Origin: Zantedeschia hybrid cultivar
Taxonomy: Eukaryota; Streptophyta; Magnoliopsida; Alismatales; Araceae
DNA length: 64,000 nucleotides
Reading direction: 5' to 3'
Assembly (NCBI GenBank): GCA_030544215.1
Contig: JARZZO010000008.1
Location: 33,349,614 to 33,413,613, forward strand
The notes under the pieces are model-generated. The model did no database searches, was not told where the DNA came from, and was given only the letters and a program-made list of their open reading frames with translations. Positions 46,160-57,072 of the stretch are shown piece after piece (position 1 is the first letter of the stretch; every line of letters begins with the position of its first letter). The translations under genes were made by a program, and so were the position numbers.

Positions 46160-47168
46160 ATAATTAAGATATGATCTTAATTATGAATTGTTATTTTAAT
46201 CAAATATTTTGTGGGGTTTATTAAGATATGATCTTAATAGTTAATTGTTTTTAACTAAATAAGATAGGATCTTATTATTAATTGATTTTAATTAATTAAA
46301 TGAGTTATAATTAAGATATGATCTTAATTATAAATAACTTTTAATTAGTTGATTAAAGAGGTTTGTATTTAAGATATGATCTTAAACATAATTGACAAAT
46401 GTTGTTATTTATTTAAAATGAGATCTTAATTAATTATTAACAACTGTTGTTATTAATTATTAAGATAATGTTATTAATCTTAATTAACAAGTGTTGTTAA
46501 TTTATACTTAAGATTTGATCTTAAAATTATATTAACAAGAGTTGTTATTTGATTATTAAGTAGTGACTTAAACTTTAATTATCAAATGTTGTTAATTAAT
46601 CTTGGTCAAGTGATTAGATTGTTTTAATTTCTTAGCAATTGTTGTTATGAAATTAAGTATTTGATTAAGGGACACTTAATAAAAGGTATTAAGTGTTTTA
46701 TTAACTTTTAATAATAGTTATTAAAGAGTTAATTGTTTCTTGAGAATTAACCTTAATAAAAGTTATTGAGGATTAATTAAAGCTTACTAATAGGTTATTA
46801 AGCTAATTAATATTCTCAAGAATTCCTTAATTAAAATTTGAAGATCTAATCTACTTAATAATATAATCTTTTAATAAATGTTATTAAGAGATTAATCAAG
46901 TATAAAATGTTAGACTATTTTAATTAGAAATGTTCTAATTATTATTTCTTAATAATTGTTATTGAGAAATATGCTGTAAGTGAAGGGGTTTTTTAACAAG
47001 GAGTTGTTAAGGGGTTAATAATTGGAATTATAAATTCTTCTATAAATGTTATTTAGGAATTTTTAATTCTTTCTAATTGTTAGATTGTTTCACATTAATA
47101 ATTGTTATTAATGTGAATTAAAATTAATCTAAGTGTTAGATTAATTAATTTAGAAATGTTCTAAATTA
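46160..47168 (+). other. array of triloop hairpins in leader of copia B
   Basis: A dense series of inverted repeats with three-base centres. Examples: 46160-46184 (11 bp), 46219-46239 (9 bp), 46305-46333 (13 bp), 46482-46502 (9 bp), 46865-46893 (13 bp with one G-U), 46921-46941 (9 bp), 46944-46970 (12 bp), 47089-47117 (13 bp, perfect), 47122-47146 (11 bp, perfect), 47146-47168 (10 bp, perfect). The last three abut. About 46735-46820 forms a branched set closed by TTCTTGAGAAT/ATTCTCAAGAA. Confidence 0.8.
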
Positions 47169-47389
47169 TGCATGGAATATTTTAGAATTTTTAGCTTTGT
47201 GTGCACATGTTGATGTGTTTAATGTTTTAAATTAGATTTAATTGCATGTTAGGAAATAAGATTTTCGAAAATTCAAATTATCCAATTTTGATTGGTATCC
47301 AGGTTTTAAGAAAGTCAAAATTATTATAATTTCAAAATTTTAGCCTTCATATGATGTGCTTTATCATGTGTGGATGGTTAAAATTTGTA

Positions 47390-47799
47390 GTGGTCATGGA
47401 CATATACTTAGTTAAATTTCATATCATGTGATGGTGTGTGATTTTGTGGATTGTTATGGGATGTGATGTACATTAATTAAGTGTTAATTAATGAGGCCTG
47501 CATGGCTCGCTCTCTTTCTCATTCCATTGTAATTCCATCTCACTCTGTCATTATACTCAACCATAAGGCTTTCTCTTACAATTTATTTGTTTTTGAAATT
47601 GTTTCAAAAATTAATATTATTTGTAATTGATCGTGCTGGCCGAGGAAAGGCGAGGATGATCTACAAATGCAACCAAGAAGGCGACAGGAGATGAGATCAC
47701 CAGTGGCTATGTGTTTGCATGTTTAGATTATATAAATGTTATATAGTTTTTGTGATTAATTGTTTGGCTCCAGTTAATCACCGTGCTGTCCATGACCAC
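47390..47799 (+). other. long-range 13-bp stem in leader of copia B
   Basis: GTGGTCATGGACA (47390-47402) pairs perfectly with TGTCCATGACCAC (47787-47799), 384 nt apart. One pair is changed on both sides relative to element A. Confidence 0.65.
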
Positions 47800-48027
47800 A
47801 TAATGAACATGTATGGATGATGCATGCTTTTAGTTATTGATTATGAATCGATTGCTAATATCTAGGTATAGTTAAATATATTCGATATATTTATAAACTA
47901 TCACCTGGGATGAGACCAACTTAATATAAACAAAACCTTCAACATAAAGTCTAAGCCGAAGCGCGAGTCATTGAGAATGTACCGCGTGGCTCTCCATCAA
48001 TATAGTTCTTAGAACTTGATTCAGTGA

Positions 48028-48349
48028 TGACAGTTTCTACGTGTTTACCCGAGATCTGCCACCATCTAATGAAAGGACTATTAACTATGACATCTTGATG
48101 CCTTGAGATTGGAATAGAGGAACGGTGTAGCTATCCTCGTGTTTACCCGGGAGCTGCATTCTTACTCTACTATGTCACGTATTGATGGTAAAGTTTAGAC
48201 CAAGTATAATGGTCTACTGTGTTTACCCGGGACCATTAAAGACCTGGGAGCTGAAATAAGATCGAATATTGCAAGGTGTTGCAACTACCATGAAATGGTT
48301 GCTCTAAGATAATGGTATGATACTATGTGTTTACCCGAGGTCATACTAT
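48028..48349 (+). other. four-hairpin cluster before gag in copia B
   Basis: Hairpins at 48028-48061, 48125-48159, 48207-48238 and 48312-48349. All present the same ten-base loop GTGTTTACCC. Outer arms are TGACAG/CTGCCA (one mismatch), GTGTAGCT/AGCTGCAT, TAATGGTC/GACCATTA and ATGGTATGA/TCATACTAT. Steps between starts (97, 82, 105 nt) match element A (96, 80, 110). The last ends 171 nt before the gag start. Confidence 0.8.
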
Positions 48350-48520
48350 GATTCTTGGAGATTCTGATCCTCACTAGGAGACCGTCAGAGTCTTCCGTTC
48401 TGTATACCTGAAGATTATATAGTCCGTCGAAAAATAGTGAGAAATAATTCAAGATAAAAGACCATAATTGAATTATAAGAACTATCTGCTTAAATCACGT
48501 TATTTCCTTCGTTCACCAAT

Positions 48521-51300
48521 ATGTCGTCTATTTGAAATTTTGGCATATTGGATGCCAATACTTCTCATATTCAAATTGACAAGAAAACTCTAAAGAATGT
48601 CTTTAGGGGTGAGTGAAAGTCACTATCCTAATCAGGTATCATGAATCTTCTTACTTAGATAGACCAAGGTGAAGAGGTACTCATGATATGCCTTTTTGAA
48701 AGACTTAATCATTGTCATGAAATCTCTTATTTGGATAGACCAAGATGAAGAGATATTTATGATGTGCCTTTAAGAAAGGCAAGTGGTAAGATTTAAACAA
48801 TCGAATCCACACCTGAAAAGGGATAAAGGAAAGTCAGCTGAGATAGAGAAGTATCAGTTCTCCCACTGCAACCAATATAAGGATATTGGTAAAGGCAAAA
48901 TGAATATGAAACTTGAAAGAAGTTTCATATATTCTTATTATCAACTTTTGCATGTCTATTGGAGAATTAGCGTATCCAATATGAGATATTGGAAATGATT
49001 CTCAGAGCTGCGATAGTGTGCAGACTTAGACAAGTAAAAGGAAATCGAGAAAAATGCAAGTGTTGAGTTAGACTCAACTATTGTTCATGATATTCATAGG
49101 TTACTGTTAGACAGTAAATCTTTGTATATCTAAAGGAGTCAAATATGAAACTGAATAACTGTTATTTAGTTTCATATCAAGAATAACATTCATTGAGAAA
49201 GAATAATAGTTGTTCGAATCAGTTAATATACTATAGATTCTTGATGTGACATTTCATATGATGAACATTCACAAGTCTCCTATAGAAATGAACTGTGTGA
49301 ATCTTGATTATCTATGGTATTGTACACAGGGTTGTACAATAAGAAATTATTGATGTTGATGCATATGGATGTAAACAGCTCAAAGGCCAAAGATAATCAC
49401 TACTATTGACTTACCTTATAGTTTACTCTTGGAATGATTCGGCTGTATGTACTTAATGTGGTACAAGTCGAATGCATCTGAGAGATTAAGGTATAAGATC
49501 AATATGAAGTATTAGAATTTTTGATTTGATCAAGGAAACTGATACTTTAGTATATGATTCACATAAATCATTAAGAGGATAATTGTATCCTCGCTCGATT
49601 GATTCTCATTGAATATCATAGTAATATGATAGAATGAGGAATTGCACCTTATTAAGATATGGTGCAATACATAATAAGATTTGCCTAATTCTTATCATTT
49701 TGAACATGAGTATGAACATTAGATGTCTATACTTTAAAGATGGTTCCAAATAAGTCAGTGTATATCTATATAAGATATGGAAACCAAATAATTCATATGA
49801 GATGTGAATTATGAACAAACTTGATTTAAAAGTCATGTATTACCGTGGTGTGAATTTATGAATGTCTAAAGAGTTTGGATATTACAATTATTGGCCAGGC
49901 GATAATGAAATAATTATCGTCCTGAAAGCTGTCTTCTGTGAAGAGGAATATGTCCTCAAAGAAGACAGTGGGAGCTGATAAAACTAGAAGATGTTCTAGA
50001 TTCACAAGTTAACATAAGATTATTAGATAATGTTTAGTTGTTTGGAACCACTCATGACACACATTAGAGAGCTTCATAAATTTTTTTTGAAATTCTCTCA
50101 GTGACTAGAAGGATATGTTTGACATATCTAATTTAGCAAGATGAGAGGAGCTCAAAATAGATTATGATATAAAATCTATGATATTGATGCTCTCTGTCAC
50201 TACAACTTTGAGATTGATAAGTTTATTAGAATTCTACTTATCTATACTGCCAATCATGAGATGATGACAGTTGGATATTAAAAGCGCTCTCTCAATGTGA
50301 TTGAGGTAAAGATGTATATGATACACTTTTAAAGCTTTTTAAAATGTCTAGGAAGCAAGTTATGATTTCAAAAGATTATTTTGAATCAAACTAAAAACTT
50401 CTCAAAGTTGTAATAAGAGTTTTTTGACTTAATTGTCAGATATTACGTGATCATTAAGAATGATCACGGACTATGTGTGTTCAAAGAGGACAGTGGGAGT
50501 ACGGTTGCTTTAGTAATGCTTTATGATAATAACATCAAAGTCATTGAGAATGACTTCAGGATGTCACTATTAGTAAAAGCATTGTTAACCATGATTTCCT
50601 CCATAATGGATTTAGTTATAATATCCTACGTATTGGAAATACGAATCTATTAAGATAGATCGATGGAGATATTATATTGACCTGTATGTCAAGATGTTTG
50701 ACATAAATTTCATAACAAGTCTCAATTGTTGAGATATGAAATTTATTCCTTTAGAGAAAAAGGTCTTAAAGGATACAGGAGTGAAATGCATCGTTGAGCA
50801 CTTGAGAAGTGCCAAGGATGCACTCACACATATGGAGAGGATGATTTGAAACTATGAGGTCACACTGACTCAAATTTCAAGTCAAATAATGGATTCATCC
50901 TTCTAGTAGAAAGGAATGGATTGGAATGGTTCCAATCCAAAACTCGATAGTAAGATGACGACATAGACAACTAATACTGTTATTGGAACAGTATGGATGA
51001 AAAGGTTCATCCCTGAACTAGTTGTAGTTCTAAAAGGTCTCTGATACCATCCTATCATTGTAAGACAACAGTGGGAGCAATGAATTGTGTGATCGAGCTA
51101 TGGTCTCTTCAGAAGTTTTAGAACATTCTGAGGTTCTTTCATAGGTTCGGAGACAAAAGATAAATAGGAAATAACGTAATGGAAAATATTCCATCTACAG
51201 ATAATTTAGCAGATCCCTGACCAAGTCTTAGTCACAGACTATTTGTGAGCATCACCTAGATTTGATGGAGATCAAATGCGAAGGTGATTGGCTTGAGTCC
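48521..51300 (+). pseudogene. copia gag-pol remnant of element B, heavily degenerate
   Basis: Starts ATGTCGTCTA in line with the gag start of A. Recognisable islands: a zinc-knuckle relic KGKSAEIEKYQFSHCNQY (near 48825), an integrase piece homologous to the DDFSRFGYV region (near 49435), the post-integrase block (49890-49980), an RT piece at 50447-50653 and the terminal block near 51160-51300. In the RT piece the catalytic YVDD is YDNN within MLYDNNIKVIEND. Dozens of stops and deletions; far more damage than the LTR divergence would predict. Confidence 0.8.
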
Positions 51301-51311
51301 AAGTGGGAGAT

Positions 51312-52876
51312 TGATGGATATAGGTGTCCTCTAAGCCAATCATATGGCACCTATTTAAATCTGGTTCACTAATAAATGACATTAAATTCATTATGTAGAT
51401 TGGCATATTTATAATTGCGCATAATGAAGTCCATGAATATGTGCAATAGTCATCAGATTATGATGATATCATAATAATGAGACTGATGACTTATAAACAC
51501 ATATTCTCAATTGTTCCTAGTCGTAGGATGTTTGAGAAGGACATCAAACATCCGGTTAGACTAGTACAAGTTATTCCAGCTCACATAATGAGGGTGACTG
51601 ATCTCGTTAGTTACTAGTGTGGAGAAACAATAGTAAACCTGTAGGTGCTCATTGGGGAATGAGTTCACTGAACTGATTCGACATGAATCGCCGAATGGTA
51701 ATTTACCTGACTGTCAATCGGCTTGATTCATCGTCACAGTGGCGTGGTTGATCCTTGGACTTGAGACACTAAAGACATCTTGTCGGTGGACTTCTAGACT
51801 TTGACCTTGACCTACGAATCCCTATCCACGGGATCTCAAATAGTCAAGGATAGGGTCCAGCGGAAGACCTTCGAAGGTGATTATGTGTTCAATAAAGGAT
51901 CGTTCGCTCTCAGGTAAATGGAGAGAGAATGCTCTATAATAGATCCATAGGAGTCTCTGGCCAGAGCAGAAACAATATCAGAAAAGTGATTTTCGGATAT
52001 TGTACAGCGGAGTCTGATTCAAGTGAGTTGACCATACCCTAGGTTAACTCGAGAGCATTGTACGAACGAAGGATTATAGTCACGTGGTAACTGTGGACGG
52101 ACAGGTTCCATGAGTGGGTTGTTGAACCCCATTACCTTCCGAGATCATGCGGTGTTGCTTGGCACCCAACTTGATCGGAAGTCCGACCGAATTTACAAGC
52201 GATGATAATTCGGTTGAGTAATTAGTTAATATCTAGATATTAATTAATTACAATAAGTCAATAACTAGTTATTGGACTTAACGGGCTGAAAACCGGACTG
52301 GTAAATGGGCCTAAAGGGTCACACGCAATAAGATTCTCAGTCGGTGGTACATAAGTGGGATTTACATTAACTCGGGGACTTTTGTGAAAAGTCACGCCGA
52401 CTTAATATATATACGCACTGTTGAGAAACCCTGGGCCAAGCTCCAAGATTTCCCCTTGCTGGCCGTCATCCCTCCTTTCTCTCTCCTCCTCTGGGCGCCC
52501 TGTTCGAGGCGCCAGAACAGTTTCCGTCTCCGCCGCGTGTGATTCCAGAAAGTCGGGAATTCCCGTCGGCGGGATTTCAGCAATCGTTGCGGCGAGGGAT
52601 CTTCAGCGAGCGAGCTGAAACGGACGAGGGATCGAGGACGAACCACCGCGGAGGATCGCGTAGATACCGCTGGAGGTCGGACGCTTGTGCGGCTCGCGGC
52701 ATCACCTCGACGGAACTGAGACGGAAGCGGATTCGAATCGCGCACGGTAATCGGATTACTTCTCGTTGTTTTCGGTTTTAGCTTTTCGTTCCGAATCGGA
52801 TCAACGGGCATCGGGCGGGATAAAATTTTGTTCATCGTTTCCGCTGCATTCTTCGCATCCCGCCCGGATCCCAACA
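51312..52876 (+). repeat. 3' LTR of copia B
   Basis: 1565 bp, preceded by the purine tract AAGTGGGAGAT. Starts TGATGGATATAGG, ends CCCAACA followed by TSD TTACC. Confidence 0.95.
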
Positions 52877-52881
52877 TTACC

Positions 52882-54220
52882 AGTCCAGTTTTTATCCCGT
52901 TAAGTCTAATAACATTTTATTGACTTATAGTAATTAATTAATATCTCATATTTAATTAATTACTTATCCGAATTAACATCTCATGTAAATTCGGCCGGAC
53001 TTTCGATCCAGTTGGGTGCCAAGCAACACAGTATGATCCCGGAAGATAATGGGGTTCAACAATCCACTCATGGAACATGTCCGTCCACAATTGTCGCACG
53101 GCTTTAATCCTTCATTCGAACAATGCTCTCGAGTCGACCTAGGATATGGTCAACTATCAAACCCTAGATTGTCAACTCACTTGAATCAAACTCCGCTGTA
53201 CAATATCAAAAAACTTCTTTTATGATATTGTGTCTACTCTGGCTAGACACTCTTGCGGATCTATCCTAGAGCATTCTCTCTCCAGTTACCTGAGAGCGAA
53301 TGATCCTATATTGAACACACAATCACCTTCAATGGTCTTCTGCTAGACCCGATTCTTGACTATTAGAGATCCCGTGGATAGGTATTCGTATGCCAAGAAG
53401 TCCATCGACAATATATCTTTGGTGTCTCATGTCCAAGGATCAACCACGCCACTATGACGATGAATCAAGCCAGTTGACAATTAGGTAAAATTAACATCTA
53501 GCGATTCATGTCGAATCAGTTTAGTGAAGTCATTCCCCAATAAGCACCTACAGGTTTACCATAGTGTCGCCACACAAGTGACTAACAAGATCAGTCACCC
53601 TCATCATATGAGTTGGAATAACCCGTACTAGTCTTACGAATGTTTGATGTCCTTCTCAAACATCCAACGACTAGGAACAATTAAGAACATATGTTTATAA
53701 GTCATCAATCTAATTATTATGATCTCATCATAATCCGATGACTATTACACACATTCAAAAACTTCATTATGCGTAATAATAAATACGCCAATCTTCATAA
53801 TGAAATTAATGTCATTTATCAGTGAACCAGATTATAATAGGTGCCTAATGATTGACTTTGAGGACACTTATATCCAACAATCTCCTACTTGAACTCAAGC
53901 CAATCGCCTTCGCATTTGATCCCCATCAAATCTAGGTGACGCACACATAAAGTCTGCGACTAAGACTTGGTCAGGGACCTGCTAAATTATCTACAGATGA
54001 AATATTTTCCATTACGTTATTTCCTCTTAATCTTTTGTCTCTGAACTTGTGAAACAGCCTCAGAATGTTCTACAACTTATGATGAGACCATGGCTCCATT
54101 ACAAATTAACTGCTCCCACTATTGTCCTACAACAATTGGGTGGGATCATAGATCTTTTAGAACTACATCTAGTTCAGGGATGAACTCTTTCATCAATACT
54201 ATTCCAAATATAGTATCATA
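52882..54220 (-). mobile_element. copia C: rest of 3' LTR and pol 3' end, inverted
   Basis: 52882-53879 is the 5' portion of an inverted copia LTR, ending in TATCCAACA. With 43092-43653 it rebuilds one LTR of about 1.56 kb. 53880 onward is the complement of a purine tract (AAGTAGGAGAT) and of the pol end; it matches the region at 51160-51300 of B inverted. Element D interrupts it at about 54221; the remainder should lie beyond the window. Confidence 0.9.
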
Positions 54221-56015
54221 TGTGATAAGTTGATAATTTGATCATTTAAGGGCAATCATACGCATCATACTCACGTTTTTATCTGTAAAATAGCATGAAA
54301 TGATAGATAATTTCGTACCAATTCTAACGGCTAACGGTACCAATTTCGTCAAATTCTGACTTAAAAACATCGTCATTTCATGTGATTAATGGAGTATAGC
54401 GCAGTTGCGGTTTTTCAACAAAACCGAGATGAAATAAATAAATAAATAAATGTAATGAGTTTTATGATAATATGCTAATTTACATTTATTCTATGTGAAC
54501 AGGACATGCCGATGATGCAGTGTAGTTGGTGGAGTTTCTGGAAATTTGTGGGAGGTCCAGTGTTCGAATCTCAACAAAATTCAACATCATTTTGGCTAAA
54601 AGGCTAAAGCAGGGGCGAAATGGTCTTTTAAAACTCTAAAAAAGTTCCCATAATCTTTGCTCAAGAAAATACCTTAGAGCAGCCGCCGCCTTCTTTTTTT
54701 CCCCCCCTTCTTCTTTTTGAAAACACTCCCCCTTTTTAAATGTCCTTTCTTCCCTTCTTTGGGGCGAACTGGAAAAATCCTCCCTCTCTCTCTCTCTCTC
54801 ACCCACAGCAACCCTCTCTACCTTTTCTCTTTCTCTCTCTCATCCCTTTTCCCTCTCTCTCTCACGCACCTCCCTCCTCCTCTTTGTTGTTTTGTCTTCT
54901 TCTTCTTTGTCCTTTTCTTCCTCCCTCTCTACCTTTTCTCTTTCTCTCTCCCAACCCTTTTCCCTCTCTCTCTCACGCATCTCCCTCCTCTTCTTTTTCT
55001 GTTTTGTCCTTTTCTCCTTTGTCTTTTTCTTCCTCCTTCCCTTTTCCCCTCTCTGTCTCGCTCTCTCACTTTCTATCTCTCACGTCCCTCTTTCTTTTCT
55101 CTCTCCCCGCTCCTCTCTTTTCCACAGCCATAGCGGGCCTGCCACAACAGCACGTGGCGCCCCTGCACAACACGCAGGGGAGCCACATCGTCGTTCGCGC
55201 CGGGGCGGGCGAGCCTCCAGCCGCCCGAGTCCACGCGTCAGCGCCTCGCTTCACCAGCCGCTGTCCCGGCCCCTGCCACACGCCACGCGGCGAAGCAGTG
55301 TCGTTCGCGCAGACGTACATCGTCGCCCGTGCCGCACCTTCCCGCCCTGCGCCGCCGTGTTGCCTCGTCTGCCGCACTATCGCCTCGCCCGCAGCGCCCG
55401 CGTGCGTCTACCACATGCCCAAGAAGCCGGCGCACTGCATCGCATCCCGCACGCCCTCCTCACCAGCCACGTATCCGAGGAGCCCGGTCCACTGCACCGC
55501 GCCCTTTAGACACTGGACTAGTGCACCCAGCGCCCACAGGAGCTTCCTTTGTTGCTTTGTTCTAGTTTGATTATTTATTCTTAGTTTTTGTTTAGGATTG
55601 AGTTATTAGAATAGGTTTAGTTTAGTTATTTAATTCTGTTGGAAATGTCAAATTCAAAACATTGTGTACTTTTGTTTCTTGCTTCTTAAATTAGTGACAA
55701 TATTATTAAACTAGCTTTCTCTCCTCTAATGGTGTTGTTTGTTTTGTTTTTAAAATAGTTATTTAGTTAGATTTTCAATTCTTAGCCATTTTAGGTAATT
55801 GAGTCGTAGTTTAAATAGGTAATTAATTAGTTCACTCAAATTCTCACCTGTTTTTAGATAATTAAGAATCACAAGGTTTTCAAAATTAAAATCTTATTTC
55901 CCTGTGGATCGACTCGGTTCCCATCATTAACTATTTTCAAATTAACTTGAATGAGCCGATTAAAAATAAGGTTGTTAGTTGTGCATGTTTAACGACACAT
56001 GGTTTCAAGCTATCA
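54221..56015 (+). repeat. 5' LTR of Athila-like D
   Basis: Ends are TGATA (54223) and TATCA (56011-56015), an inverted pair; the first two bases TG at 54221 are shared by both LTR copies, so the true start is 54221 or 54223. Contains CT-rich tracts 54700-55130 and a GC-rich block to 55550, as in solo LTR E. Confidence 0.8.
54521..54572 (+). promoter_or_regulatory. tRNA-like A-box/B-box segment inside LTR D
   Basis: TGTAGTTGGTGG (54521) and GTTCGAATC (54562-54570) match pol III A- and B-box forms, 41 nt apart, at the place homologous to the segment in LTR E. Confidence 0.4.
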
Positions 56016-56020
56016 ATTTT

Positions 56021-56038
56021 TGGCGCCGTTGCCAGGGA
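56021..56038 (+). other. primer-binding site of D (tRNA-Asp type)
   Basis: TGGCGCCGTTGCCAGGGA, one base from the complement of the plant tRNA-Asp 3' end, five bases after the LTR; typical of Athila elements. Confidence 0.8.
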
Positions 56039-57072
56039 TTTAAATTTTTAATTTTGATTACTTTGGATTTAGTGTAATTATTGTTTATCTAACATCCTTT
56101 TTGCTTATTTGTGTAGGTGCATAAAAAAAAGAAAAAGAAAAAAGAGGAAAACGAAATCATGGTAAGTATGTTCCAACTTTCTATGTTTCAATTTCCTTAT
56201 TTTACTCAGTTTTCTTTTTAGTAGTTGCTAATTTAGATATATTTTCATTAACTAAAAAAAAAAAAGAGGAAAGAAAAATTCAAATTAAAAATTTTCATTC
56301 TAAGATTAGAAACCTTCCATGCTAGGCATTCATCATTTTAGGAAAGCATGCAGCAGTTTTTATTTTTAGTCATTTCCATAAATTGCTGAAGATTGCGGGG
56401 GAAAGATACGTGTTTCAATTATAGCAAGTCATTCATGATTGCATCAACACACCCTGCCTTGATTTGCTTATTGCCTTACATTGCATTCAAAAAGACTTTA
56501 AGGGCAACAACTTTAACCACATAAGGTAGGGATTTGATCACCCTTTCTTAGCCCACAAATCACCTTCCTTTCATTGGCATTTTCTAATCCAATTAAAAGC
56601 AAGTCGAAAGAGAATCTAGGGTTTACACCGTGAGTGGTTTAAATTTTGGGTTGCCTCCACTTTTGGCAACAGTATCTAGGCTAGAGGTTAAAAAGGCAAA
56701 CGCCTAAGCGGGAAAGTGGTTCTCTAATTAGGTCCCTACGAAAGTAGGGAGAGCCTCCCACTACCCCACCTCTTACCTGGCCGTTGATTGATTGTAGTTG
56801 TGACTTGAGGTGGACCCCATTAACCTTGTAAGAAAATTCACATGGAGAGTCTAGGTTAACATTAGATCATTAGGATAATTTGATTGCCAAAATTGTTTGC
56901 ATTTATTATAAAAAAAAATTAAGAAATAGAAAACAAAAACAAGATTCAAATCCATCTTCTCTCTCTTAGTCCTAGTGTATGCAAGGTAGGAGATCTTAAA
57001 ATTCCTAACCTTTTAGGACCATTTGCTAAAATCGAGAGAATCCTACACCAAGGAAACCCACCACACGATCAA
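56039..57072 (+). other. leader of Athila-like D
   Basis: A non-coding spacer of about 1 kb with A-rich runs, between PBS and gag ATG. No other feature seen. Confidence 0.6.

Larger units (their letters stand above)
43654..52876 (+). mobile_element. Ty1/copia retrotransposon B, full length, TSD ttacc
   Basis: 5' LTR 43654-45241 (its TG is mutated to TA), Met PBS, structured leader, wrecked gag-pol 48521-51300, PPT, 3' LTR 51312-52876. TSD TTACC at 43649-43653 and 52877-52881. About 15 differences in the first 440 LTR positions by eye. It is sister to A in LTR and leader. Inserted inside the 3' LTR of element C in opposite orientation. Confidence 0.95.

Noticed and set aside
54740..55570. A 276-codon open frame in the 5' LTR of element D
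   Set aside because: It is the translation of CT-rich repeats (Ser/Leu/Pro/Phe runs) running into a GC-rich block. Two other frames are open over the same DNA, and the region lies wholly inside an LTR.
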